Below are positions 8,689-15,802 of a stretch of DNA of 64,000 nt, in pieces. Under the pieces are notes generated by a model that made no database searches, had not been told where the DNA came from, and saw nothing but the letters and a program-made list of their open reading frames with translations. The translations under genes and the position numbers were made by a program. Within the stretch, counting starts at the first letter, position 1. Each line of letters starts with the position of its first letter. Source of the stretch: Pseudomonas sp. dw_612 (GTDB taxonomy: Bacteria; Pseudomonadota; Gammaproteobacteria; Pseudomonadales; Pseudomonadaceae); contig NZ_JAAVVC010000007.1 in NCBI RefSeq assembly GCF_018449725.1, forward strand, positions 124,001-188,000. The letters are read 5' to 3'.

Positions 8689-9323
8689 ATATTCTGCTGG
8701 TCGATGACCATGCGGTGGTCCGTCAGGGCTACGCCAGTTTGTTGCGGGCGCTGTTGCCGGCGCTGGAAGTACGCGAAGCCGCCACCGGCGAAGAAGCGCT
8801 GATCCGGGTCCAGGAAGCCGTGCCGAATCTGGTGATCATGGATTTCGGTTTGCCGGGGATCAGCGGTCTCGAAACGACTCGCCGCCTGCGCCAGCGTTTG
8901 CCGCAGTTGCGCGTGCTGTTTTTCAGCATGCACGACGAATTGCCGCTGGTGCGTCAGGCGCTGGAGGCGGGGGCTTCGGGTTACCTGACCAAAAGCTCAG
9001 CGCCGGAAGTGTTGATCGAAGCGGTGCGGCGGATCCTCGCCGGGCATGCCTACATCGAACAGCCGCTGGCCACTCAACTGGCGTGCCATCCGCAACAGGA
9101 CACCAGCGATCCGCGCTTGCAGAGCATGACCCAGCGCGAACTGGAAATCTTCGTCATGCTCGCCAAAGGCACCCCGGCGCGGTTGATTGCCGAGCAACTG
9201 AATATCAGCAGCAAGACGGTTTCCAATCACCTGACGTTGTTGAAGAGCAAATTGCAGGTGACGTCCCATACCGAGCTGGTGCATTTGGGGATTGATATGG
9301 GGGTGGTGCGCAAGGCGGGTTAG
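8685..9323 (+). CDS. pedR2: LuxR/NarL-family response regulator (PedR2 type)
   Basis: The 212-residue protein has a receiver domain (MNILLVDDHAVVRQGYASLL; phospho-Asp in LVIMDFGLPGI; Lys in GYLTKSS) and a C-terminal LuxR DNA-binding domain (MTQRELEIFVMLAKGTPARLIAEQLNISSKTVSNHLTLLK). ATG 8685 follows TTTGGAGGCGTC and overlaps the kinase stop (ATGA), so kinase and regulator are translated together. It is a candidate binder of the dyad boxes upstream of the ped genes. An earlier in-frame start at 8649 lies inside the kinase gene and was rejected. Confidence 0.87.
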   Translation: MNILLVDDHAVVRQGYASLLRALLPALEVREAATGEEALIRVQEAVPNLVIMDFGLPGISGLETTRRLRQRLPQLRVLFFSMHDELPLVRQALEAGASGYLTKSSAPEVLIEAVRRILAGHAYIEQPLATQLACHPQQDTSDPRLQSMTQRELEIFVMLAKGTPARLIAEQLNISSKTVSNHLTLLKSKLQVTSHTELVHLGIDMGVVRKAG

Positions 9324-9341
9324 TTCAATCACCGCAAGACC

Positions 9342-9433
9342 CTGTGGGAGCGGGCTTGCTCGCGAATGCGGTGTCTCATTCAGCATTGATGTTGCCTGAC
9401 ACACCGCATTCGCGAGCAAGCCCGCTCCCACAG
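9342..9433. repeat. REP inverted pair, CTGTGGGAGCGGGCTTGCTC family
   Basis: Two copies of GTGGGAGCGGGCTTGCTCGC face each other about 30 bases apart between the convergent pedR2 and pentapeptide genes. This is the commonest intergenic palindrome in the window. Confidence 0.9.
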
Positions 9434-9497
9434 TGGTTTGGTGTTGTATTGGGGGATTGATCGTTCCCACGCGGAGTGGGAGCGATCAGTTCACGGC

Positions 9498-10145
9498 TCA
9501 TTTTTCCCAAGTGGTCGGGCACCCGCTGCACCCCTCCATATTCGCATCCTGAAAATTCGCATAATGCTGCCGCGCGCCGCTGAGGTTGGCGTGTTCCAGG
9601 TTGCTTTCGCCGAACTTGGCTTCTTGCAGGTTGGCATCGCTGAGGTTGGCGCCCTTGAGGTCGGCCTTGCTCAGCCAGGTCATTTCCAGGTCGGCGGCGC
9701 GCAGGTTGGCGTTGTGCAGTTTGGCCCCGGATAGGCGAGCGAATTGCAGGTAGGCGGCGCTGAGGTTGGCGTTTTCGAATTGCGCACCCTGGGCGAACAG
9801 GCCCCAACCCTGGATCGCCATCAGCGTCGCACCGCTGAAGTCGGCCAGGCGCAGGTTGCTTTGTTGCAGGCTCGCGCGGGTCAGGTTGGCGCCTTGCAGT
9901 TGGGCTTTTTCCAGGTTGGCGAGGTCGAGACGGGCGTGACGCAAGTCGGCATCGCGCAGGTCGGCGCCGCTGAGGTTCATGCTGCGCAGGTCCTGGTTGC
10001 TCAGGTTCGCGCCTTTGAGGTTGGCGCCGGGGCATTGGCTCTGCTCGGCGAGGGTGCAGCCGTTGATGATGAGGGGGGCGTCGTCGCCGTCGTCCGCGTA
10101 AGCGGCGGAAAAGGTCAAGAGCAGCAGAAAAGACAGGTATTTCAT
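9498..10145 (-). CDS. Exported pentapeptide-repeat protein
   Basis: This 215-residue protein starts with a signal peptide (MKYLSFLLLLTFSAAYADDGDD) and then consists mostly of tandem A(D/N)LXX pentapeptides (ANLKGANLSNQDLRSMNLSG, ADLRDADLRHARLDLANL...), predicted to fold as a right-handed quadrilateral beta-helix. The start at 10145 gives a proper signal peptide; a longer in-frame start at 10217 falls in a repeat. The same type of gene sits beside the quinoprotein dehydrogenase gene in P. putida and P. aeruginosa. Its role is unknown; a structural or assembly role in the periplasm is a guess. Confidence 0.8.
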   Translation of the reverse strand: MKYLSFLLLLTFSAAYADDGDDAPLIINGCTLAEQSQCPGANLKGANLSNQDLRSMNLSGADLRDADLRHARLDLANLEKAQLQGANLTRASLQQSNLRLADFSGATLMAIQGWGLFAQGAQFENANLSAAYLQFARLSGAKLHNANLRAADLEMTWLSKADLKGANLSDANLQEAKFGESNLEHANLSGARQHYANFQDANMEGCSGCPTTWEK

Positions 10146-10168
10146 CACGAAACCTCTAAATGGTTCAC

Positions 10169-10256
10169 GTAGCAGCTGTCGAGTGGAACGAGGCTGCGTC
10201 GACGGTGTGCCTGACACACCGCTAACGCAGCCTCGCCGGGGCTCGACAGCTGCTAC
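10169..10256. repeat. Inverted repeat, GTAGCAGCTGTCGAG arms
   Basis: Arms GTAGCAGCTGTCGAGTGGAA... and complement fill the gap between pedE and the pentapeptide gene. It may act as a terminator or mRNA-stabilising hairpin downstream of pedE. Confidence 0.8.
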
Positions 10257-10284
10257 GTCAGTCGTATCGGCAAGGTAGGCGGCG

Positions 10285-12177
10285 TTACTTCTGAGCGGTT
10301 TTCGTGTCCCAACTCGGAATCTTGAACACCCAGAACGACCCGCCCTGTGCCACCGGTTTGGTCAGCTCGGCCATGTCGCCGCCCCACAACGGCACCGCGC
10401 CGCCGTAGCCGACGGTCACGCCGACGTATTGCTCGCCATCCTGTTCCCAGGTGATCGGCGGCGAGACGATGCCGCTGCCGGTCTGGAATTTCCACAGTTC
10501 TTCGCCGGTCTTCGCATCAAACGCCTTGAAGAAACCGTCGCCTGTCCCGGTGAACACCAGGTTGCCCTTGGTCGCCAGCACCCCGGCCCACAGCGGCAGG
10601 TGTTCCTTGTGCTCCCAGACCACTTTGCCGGTGGTCGGGTTCATCGCGCGCAGGGTGCCGACGTGATCGTCGTACATGCGCTTGATGCGGAAACCCATGC
10701 CGAGGTAGGCCGAGCCTTTCTTGTAGTTGACCTCTTCGGTCCAATATTCCTCTTTCCACTGGTTGCCCGGAATGTAGAACAGTCCGGTGTCCTGGCTGTA
10801 GGCCATGGGGTTCCAGTTCTTGCCACCGAGGAACGGCGGCGAGACTTCCACCGATTTGCCCTTGGTCTCGCCCGGCAACGGTTTGGCTGGACGCTGGCCT
10901 GGATTTTCCACCGGTTTGCCGGTCTTCAGGTCGATGTGGCTGGCCCAGCTGATGTTGTCGACGAAGGGGAAGGCGTTTTGCAATTTGCCGTTGTTGCGGT
11001 CCACCACGTAGAAGAAGCCGTTGCGGTCGGCGTGGCCGGTGGCCTTGGTGACTTTGCCGTCCTTGTCCTTGTAGTCGAACAGCACCAGTTCGTTGTTGCC
11101 GGAGAAATCCCAGGCGTCGTTCGGCGTGTGTTGGTAGAACCACTTCACCTCGCCGGTGCTCGGGTCGACGCCAACCTGGCCCGAGGTGTAGAGGCTGTCG
11201 AAATCGTGGGGGTTGCCGTCCTTGGAGGTGCGCGCCCAGGTGTTCCACGGGCCGGGGTTGCCGGCGCCGACAATGATGGTGTTGGTTTCCGGATCGAAAC
11301 TCGCACTCTGCCAAGGGGCACCGCCGCCGTGGCTCCAGGCCTCGACCTTGCCGGTTTCGGTGGTCGGGTCATTCGGCCACGACGGTGCCTTGACGTCGCC
11401 GGTGGTGGTGCTGTCCTTGCCGTTCAAGCGGCCCATGTGGCCTTCGACGAAGGGCCGCATCCAGACTTCTTCGCCGGTGTCCGGGTCGCGGGCAAACAAC
11501 TGGCCGACCACGCCGAACTCATCGCCGGAACTGCCGTGGATCAGCAGCACCTTGCCGGTGGTTTTGTCTTTGATCAGCACCGGGGCGCCGGTCATGGTGT
11601 AGCCGGCGGCGTGGTCGCCGAATTTCTTGTTCCACACCACTTTGCCGGTGTTCTTGTCGAGGGCGATCAGCCGTGCATCGAGGGTGCCGAAGTAGATCTT
11701 GTCGCCGTAGATCGCCGCCCCGCGATTGACCACGTCGCAGCACGGACGAATGTTGTCCGGCAGGCGATGGTTGTAGGTCCACAGGCGCTTGCCGGTCTTG
11801 GCGTCGAGGGCAAATACCCGGGAATAGGAACCGGTGACGTAGACCACGCCGTCGCTGACGATGGCCTGGGATTCCTGGCCGCGCTGCTTCTCATCGCCGA
11901 ACGAGTAGGACCAGGCCGGGGTCAGCTTGAACACGTTCTTGTCGTTGACCTGGGCCAGCGGACTCCAGCGCTGGGCGTTGGTGCCCATGCCGTATTGCAG
12001 CACGTCCTTGGTGGTCAGGTGATCGTTGGCGATGTCTTCCCAGGTGACGTTGTGAGTCGGGGTGGCCGGTTCATTCGCGGCGTGGCCGACAGCGCTCAGG
12101 GACAGGCTGCCCACCAGCAGAAAAGCCTGCACGGCGATAGACAGAGGGGAAAGGGCGGGTAGCGATCTTATTGTCAT
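10285..12177 (-). CDS. pedE: Ca-type PQQ-dependent alcohol dehydrogenase (PedE/ExaA)
   Basis: The 630-residue periplasmic quinoprotein oxidises alcohols and aldehydes and passes electrons to cytochrome c. The signal peptide ends near AVGHAANEP. Vicinal cysteines Cys146-Cys147 (RPCCDV), metal ligands Glu220 (SSGDEFG) and Asn307 (GAGNPGP), and catalytic Asp357 are visible. Residue 359, two after the catalytic Asp, is Ser (D-F-S), the calcium-enzyme pattern, in contrast to the D-Y-D of pedH. Several W-motif propeller repeats occur (e.g. DAKTGKRLWTY, NKNTGKVVWNK-like). ATG 12177 was chosen over a start 88 codons upstream because only this one opens directly into a signal peptide. It is divergent from pedF with box 3 between them. 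Confidence 0.95.
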   Translation of the reverse strand: MTIRSLPALSPLSIAVQAFLLVGSLSLSAVGHAANEPATPTHNVTWEDIANDHLTTKDVLQYGMGTNAQRWSPLAQVNDKNVFKLTPAWSYSFGDEKQRGQESQAIVSDGVVYVTGSYSRVFALDAKTGKRLWTYNHRLPDNIRPCCDVVNRGAAIYGDKIYFGTLDARLIALDKNTGKVVWNKKFGDHAAGYTMTGAPVLIKDKTTGKVLLIHGSSGDEFGVVGQLFARDPDTGEEVWMRPFVEGHMGRLNGKDSTTTGDVKAPSWPNDPTTETGKVEAWSHGGGAPWQSASFDPETNTIIVGAGNPGPWNTWARTSKDGNPHDFDSLYTSGQVGVDPSTGEVKWFYQHTPNDAWDFSGNNELVLFDYKDKDGKVTKATGHADRNGFFYVVDRNNGKLQNAFPFVDNISWASHIDLKTGKPVENPGQRPAKPLPGETKGKSVEVSPPFLGGKNWNPMAYSQDTGLFYIPGNQWKEEYWTEEVNYKKGSAYLGMGFRIKRMYDDHVGTLRAMNPTTGKVVWEHKEHLPLWAGVLATKGNLVFTGTGDGFFKAFDAKTGEELWKFQTGSGIVSPPITWEQDGEQYVGVTVGYGGAVPLWGGDMAELTKPVAQGGSFWVFKIPSWDTKTAQK

Positions 12178-12310
12178 GGTTGCAGTTCCCAGTGGAGGTT
12201 TTGGCCTGCACAGGGTGGTGCGCCCGGCGGGTGGGCGGATACGGAAAAAGTCCCGCTGTTGCCGGGAAGACTTCCCGAACCGCACCTGATTTGGGTGTGC
12301 GCCACAAGCC

Positions 12311-12326
12311 CTACTACCAAGGTACT
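12311..12326. promoter_or_regulatory. Candidate quinoprotein-regulon operator, box 3 (pedE/pedF)
   Basis: CTACTACCAAGGTACT; on the minus strand it reads AGTACCTTGGTAGTAG and matches box 2 at 13 of 16 positions. It lies 134 bases from the pedE start and 106 bases from the pedF start, in the only gap between these divergent genes. Confidence 0.6.
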
Positions 12327-12431
12327 GGGCGGCGGCCACCAAAGCAGCATGGGGTTGCCGCGAAGCGGTTCCTAAGATGGGTGCCATAGCCTCTTCAAAG
12401 AGGTTTTGCGTGCAACCCTGAGGGCATAACA

Positions 12432-12893
12432 ATGACAACAAAACGCAACGCCTTGCTTGTTGCCGGACTGCTGGCCGGTTTTATCAGCGCAGGTCCGGTC
12501 TGGGCCCATGGCAACGTGGTACCGCAAGCGGTGGAAACCCCGGGCCTGACTCCGATCAAGGACGCCGGCGTGCCGGTGGATGGCGATGGCTGGGCGGCGG
12601 TGAACCCGTATCGCACCTCGCCGCAGCACGATAAGGCGGTGGAAATCGGCTCGTCGGCCTACAACCAGAACTGCGCGGCCTGCCATGGCCTGGAAGCCAA
12701 GTCCGGCGGCATCGCCCCCGATTTGCGCATGCTCGATGTCGGCGACGCCGGTGATGAATGGTTCGTCGAACGGGTGCGTCACGGCGCGGTGCGCGATGGC
12801 CGGGTCTACATGCCGAAAATGGCCGATTACCTGAGTCAGGAAGCCTTGTGGGCGGTGCGTACCTACCTGGACAGCGTGCACGTCGAGGAGTAA
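12432..12893 (+). CDS. pedF: Cytochrome c-550, electron acceptor of quinoprotein dehydrogenases
   Basis: This 153-residue exported cytochrome has a signal peptide (LLVAGLLAGFISAGPVWAHG) and one haem c site, CAACH, preceded by EIGSSAYNQN. The Met ligand is probably within VYMPKM. It takes electrons from PedE and PedH and passes them toward the terminal oxidase. Its family is the cytochrome c-550 PedF/ExaB group. pedG starts 4 bases downstream, so it is the first gene of a pedF-pedG-SoxYZ-hydrolase unit driven from the box-3 promoter. Confidence 0.93.
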   Translation: MTTKRNALLVAGLLAGFISAGPVWAHGNVVPQAVETPGLTPIKDAGVPVDGDGWAAVNPYRTSPQHDKAVEIGSSAYNQNCAACHGLEAKSGGIAPDLRMLDVGDAGDEWFVERVRHGAVRDGRVYMPKMADYLSQEALWAVRTYLDSVHVEE

Positions 12894-12896
12894 TCC

Positions 12897-13772
12897 ATGC
12901 GCCTGCTCGCGGTGTTGATCAGTGCTGTGTTGCTGTGCTGCCAGGTGGTGCAGGCGCAGGTCCGTACCTATGACCAAATGATCGCCGCCGGAGAATTGAA
13001 CGTCGCGGTGTACAAGGATTTCGCCCCCTACAGTTTTGAAGACGCCGGCCAGCCCCGAGGGGTGGATGTCGACCTCGCCCGAGCCTTGGCCACGGCGCTG
13101 GGAGTGAAGCTCAAATTGATCTGGGCACCGGCCGGCGAAAAGCTCGACGACGACCTGCGCGATTACATCTGGCGCAGCAGCCAGTTGCATAACCAGCAAC
13201 TGGCCGACCTGATGATGCGCGTGCCCTACGACCGCGACTACTCACAAAAACGCAACGAACTCGGTGAACTGGAAAACGATCACGTGGTGATGTTCGGCCC
13301 GTACCAGAACGAACAATGGCAAGTCGCTTTTGACCGTCGTCGCCTGGATTCGGTGGGCAGTGTCGCGGTGTTCGAGCAGCACCCGATCGGCGTCGAAGTC
13401 GACAGCGTGCCCTCGTTCTACCTGACCTCGGTGTTCAACGGCATGCTCGCCGCCAAGACCCATCACTATCCCGGCGTGCCCCAGGCCTTTGCCGCGATGA
13501 AGGCCGGTGAAGTCGATGCGGTGATGGCGATGCGCGGCGAGGTTGACTGGCAAGTGCATGAAGCTCACGACCCGCAAGTGGCGTTGGCGGAAAACGCCTA
13601 CCCGAACATGGGCAAGCAGCGCTGGGAGATCGGCATGGCGGTGCATGAAAGCAACCGTCAATTGTCGTATGCCATCGAAGAGGCGCTGGAAGCGTTGATC
13701 CGCGACGGCAAGGTGCAAGCGATTTACGCCGGTTACGGTCTGCAGTACGAAGTGCCCGAGATGTATCAATAG
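12897..13772 (+). CDS. pedG: Quinoprotein-associated periplasmic substrate-binding protein (PedG, MxaJ/XoxJ-like)
   Basis: The 291-residue protein has a signal peptide (LLAVLISAVLLCCQVVQAQ) and a family-3 solute-binding fold (GELNVAVYKDFAPYSFEDAG; GVDVDLARALATALGVKLKL; AFAAMKAGEVDAVMAMRGEV). Such proteins accompany quinoprotein dehydrogenases without an ABC permease of their own; MxaJ/XoxJ members are thought to help assembly or activation of the dehydrogenase. Here it sits directly after the cytochrome gene. Its stop codon shares one base with the next start. Confidence 0.87.
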   Translation: MRLLAVLISAVLLCCQVVQAQVRTYDQMIAAGELNVAVYKDFAPYSFEDAGQPRGVDVDLARALATALGVKLKLIWAPAGEKLDDDLRDYIWRSSQLHNQQLADLMMRVPYDRDYSQKRNELGELENDHVVMFGPYQNEQWQVAFDRRRLDSVGSVAVFEQHPIGVEVDSVPSFYLTSVFNGMLAAKTHHYPGVPQAFAAMKAGEVDAVMAMRGEVDWQVHEAHDPQVALAENAYPNMGKQRWEIGMAVHESNRQLSYAIEEALEALIRDGKVQAIYAGYGLQYEVPEMYQ

Positions 13773-14533
13773 TGAACTGGCGAGCGAGTTGCCTGCTGGC
13801 TTGTTGGCTGCCTCTGGCCGCCCATGCGGTGGAGATCGATCCGGGTAAAGACCCGGTGCCGTCGGTGATGTGGGCGTTCTATCACAAGCAAATGCTCGGC
13901 GATGCACCGTTCGTGTTCGATGCGCGGGTCAAGCTGCTGGCGCCGCCGTTCGCTGAAGATGCGCGCCAGGTGCCGCTGGAAATCGATGCCCGGGCGTTCA
14001 AGGGCGAAGTGGTGAAAATCCTCGCCTGGGCCGAACTCAACCCGTTGCCGAAAATCGTCGATTTCCAGCCGTTAGACCGGGTGCTGCCCTGGCTGTCGAT
14101 CCGCATCCGCATCGAACAGGCCACGCCGTTGCGCGCGGCGGTGTTGACCCGTGATGGCGTCTGGCACGTCGGCTCGACCCTGATCGATGCGGCGGGCGGC
14201 GGTTGCACGGCGCCGAGCGTGGTGCGCACCCAGCCGGGTTGGGAAGAGCACATCGGCGAAGTGCTCGGCGGGCGTTATCCCCGTGGCGAGTTCAGTCGCG
14301 TGCGCTTGCAGGTGGCGCATCCGATGGACAACGGCATGGTCAGCGGCATCCCGGAATTCTTCATTAATCATGCTGAATTGCGCGATCAGAACGATCAGTT
14401 GCTGGCCACGCTGGAGCTGTTTCCCGCCGTCAGTGAAAACCCCAACCTGACCTTCGACATCGAAGGGCCGGGGCAGACGCGCCTGTTGCTGCGCGACAAC
14501 AGCGGCAATCAATTCGATGCGGCGATACCCTGA
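13772..14533 (+). CDS. Quinoprotein-associated SoxYZ-like carrier protein
   Basis: The 253-residue exported protein (signal CLLACWLPLAAHA) combines a SoxY-like N-terminal part and a SoxZ-like C-terminal part in one chain. In SoxY the C-terminal swinging arm ends in GGCGG and its Cys carries sulfur; here an internal GGGCTAPS (near bases 14194-14217) at the Y/Z junction may be the equivalent carrier Cys. It matches the family 'quinoprotein dehydrogenase-associated SoxYZ-like carrier'. GTG start 13772 overlaps the pedG stop by one base. Presumably it works with the metallo-hydrolase encoded next; the cargo is unknown. Confidence 0.82.
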   Translation: MNWRASCLLACWLPLAAHAVEIDPGKDPVPSVMWAFYHKQMLGDAPFVFDARVKLLAPPFAEDARQVPLEIDARAFKGEVVKILAWAELNPLPKIVDFQPLDRVLPWLSIRIRIEQATPLRAAVLTRDGVWHVGSTLIDAAGGGCTAPSVVRTQPGWEEHIGEVLGGRYPRGEFSRVRLQVAHPMDNGMVSGIPEFFINHAELRDQNDQLLATLELFPAVSENPNLTFDIEGPGQTRLLLRDNSGNQFDAAIP

Positions 14534-14549
14534 CCCAAAGGAGCGCGTC

Positions 14550-15491
14550 ATGCGTTGGATATTGCTGTTGTTGCTCGGTCTGAGCCTGCCGGCGTTGGCG
14601 GCGGAGCTTGAATACTCGCTCACACCCCGGCTGATCGCCGCCGACACCTGGCTGCTGGAAGGCAGCACCGATAATTTCGCCAAGGCCAACGGCGGCAACA
14701 TCGTCAACACCGGGTTCATCGTCACCGAGCGCGGGGTGGTGGTGATCGACACCGGACCGTCGAAACGCTATGGCGAAGCCATGCGCAAAGCGATTGCGGC
14801 GGTCACCGATAAACCGGTGATCGAAGTGCTGCTGACCCACCATCACCCCGACCATGCACTGGGCAATCAGGCCTTCACCGATGTGCCGATCGGCGCGCTG
14901 GCCGGCACCACGGAGCTGTTGCATCAGCAGGGCGATGCCATGGCCGAGAACATGTATCGCCTGGTGGGCGACTGGATGCGCGGCACCGAAGTGGTGTTGC
15001 CCACCGAAACGCTGACCCCTGGCGTAAAAAGTTTTGGGAACCATGATTTGCGCCTGCTAAGCCTGGGTGGGCATACGGGCGCGGATCTGGCTATTCTCGA
15101 CCAGCAAACCGGCGTGCTGTTTGCCGGGGATCTGGTGTTTTATCAACGGGCCCTGACCACCCCGAACAGCCCGGGGCTGGCGATGTGGCTGGCGGACATC
15201 GCCACCCTGCAAGCCATGCCCTGGACGCTGATCGTGCCCGGACACGGCCCGGTGGCCACGGACGCCAGACCCTTCGAGCAAATGCGCGACTACCTGACCT
15301 GGCTCGATCACCTGCTGCGCGACGGTGCCGTCCAGGGCAGCGACATGGCCGAGATGATCCGCAGCCCCATTCCCGAGCGTTTTGGCGGGATCAGTTTGAG
15401 CCGGTATGAGCTGATTCGCAGTGTCAGTCATCTGTATCCGCGCTATGAGCGTGAGCAAATGACCCGCATCGATTCCACCGCGCACCAGTGA
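14550..15491 (+). CDS. Quinoprotein relay system metallo-beta-lactamase-fold hydrolase
   Basis: The 313-residue protein has a signal peptide (MRWILLLLLGLSLPALAAE) and a metallo-beta-lactamase fold: LLTHHHPDHALGNQ (HXHXDH), SLGGHTGADLAI, FAGDLVFY and IVPGHGPV supply the zinc ligands. It resembles SoxH, the hydrolase linked to SoxYZ. Family-level knowledge names it a 'quinoprotein relay system zinc metallohydrolase'. ATG 14550 follows AAAGGAG at good spacing; an earlier ATG at 14517 lies within the preceding gene. It is the last gene of the pedF unit. Confidence 0.83.
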   Translation: MRWILLLLLGLSLPALAAELEYSLTPRLIAADTWLLEGSTDNFAKANGGNIVNTGFIVTERGVVVIDTGPSKRYGEAMRKAIAAVTDKPVIEVLLTHHHPDHALGNQAFTDVPIGALAGTTELLHQQGDAMAENMYRLVGDWMRGTEVVLPTETLTPGVKSFGNHDLRLLSLGGHTGADLAILDQQTGVLFAGDLVFYQRALTTPNSPGLAMWLADIATLQAMPWTLIVPGHGPVATDARPFEQMRDYLTWLDHLLRDGAVQGSDMAEMIRSPIPERFGGISLSRYELIRSVSHLYPRYEREQMTRIDSTAHQ

Positions 15492-15509
15492 ACCGGCAGC
15501 GCAACCCCT

Positions 15510-15641
15510 GTAGCAGCTGGCGAAGCCTGCGTTCGGCTGCGCAGCAGTCGTGAAACCAGAGCTCGCGGTGCATCAGGAAAATCGTGCAAGTCGGGTTTAC
15601 GACTGCTGCGCAGCCTAACGCAGGCTTCGCCAGCTGCTACA
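15510..15641. repeat. Long inverted repeat, TGTAGCAGCTGGCGAAGCC family
   Basis: Same family as 1765-1897: TGTAGCAGCTGGCGAAGCCT at the left and its complement at the right, with GCTGCGCAGCAGTCGTGA inside the left arm. It lies just after the hydrolase gene. Confidence 0.85.
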
Positions 15642-15680
15642 GGTCGAGGTGAGCGCTGACGGGTTGGCATCATCCGACCC

Positions 15681-15696
15681 CGTACTAAGGAACTAG
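15681..15696. promoter_or_regulatory. Candidate quinoprotein-regulon operator, box 4 (pedH)
   Basis: CGTACTAAGGAACTAG matches boxes 1 and 2 at 11 of 16 positions each and keeps the GTAC-N8-TA frame. It lies 106 bases upstream of the pedH start. It is the weakest of the four boxes, which could fit the opposite regulation of pedH and pedE. Confidence 0.45.
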
Positions 15697-15802
15697 CAAT
15701 CTCAACACTGCGGGCAATTGTTACCAGGGCGGCGGCGCCCAAGAATCTGCACCAGACCGGGAAAATTTCCCGGGTATAACAAAAACCGCAGAGGTAGCCG
15801 TC

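Noticed and set aside
10429..12162. A 577-codon plus-strand frame antisense to pedE
   Set aside because: Same kind of shadow frame ([15 protein letters not shown] composition) produced by third-base GC bias in pedE.
12178..12310. A sigma-54 promoter (TGGC-N7-TTGC) for pedE
   Set aside because: No GG-N10-GC element with proper flanks was found in this gap; the regulator boxes with sigma-70-type promoters fit better.
10285..12441. A 718-residue reading of pedE
   Set aside because: The extra 88 residues have no family similarity and would bury the signal peptide; they also run across the divergent promoter and box 3.
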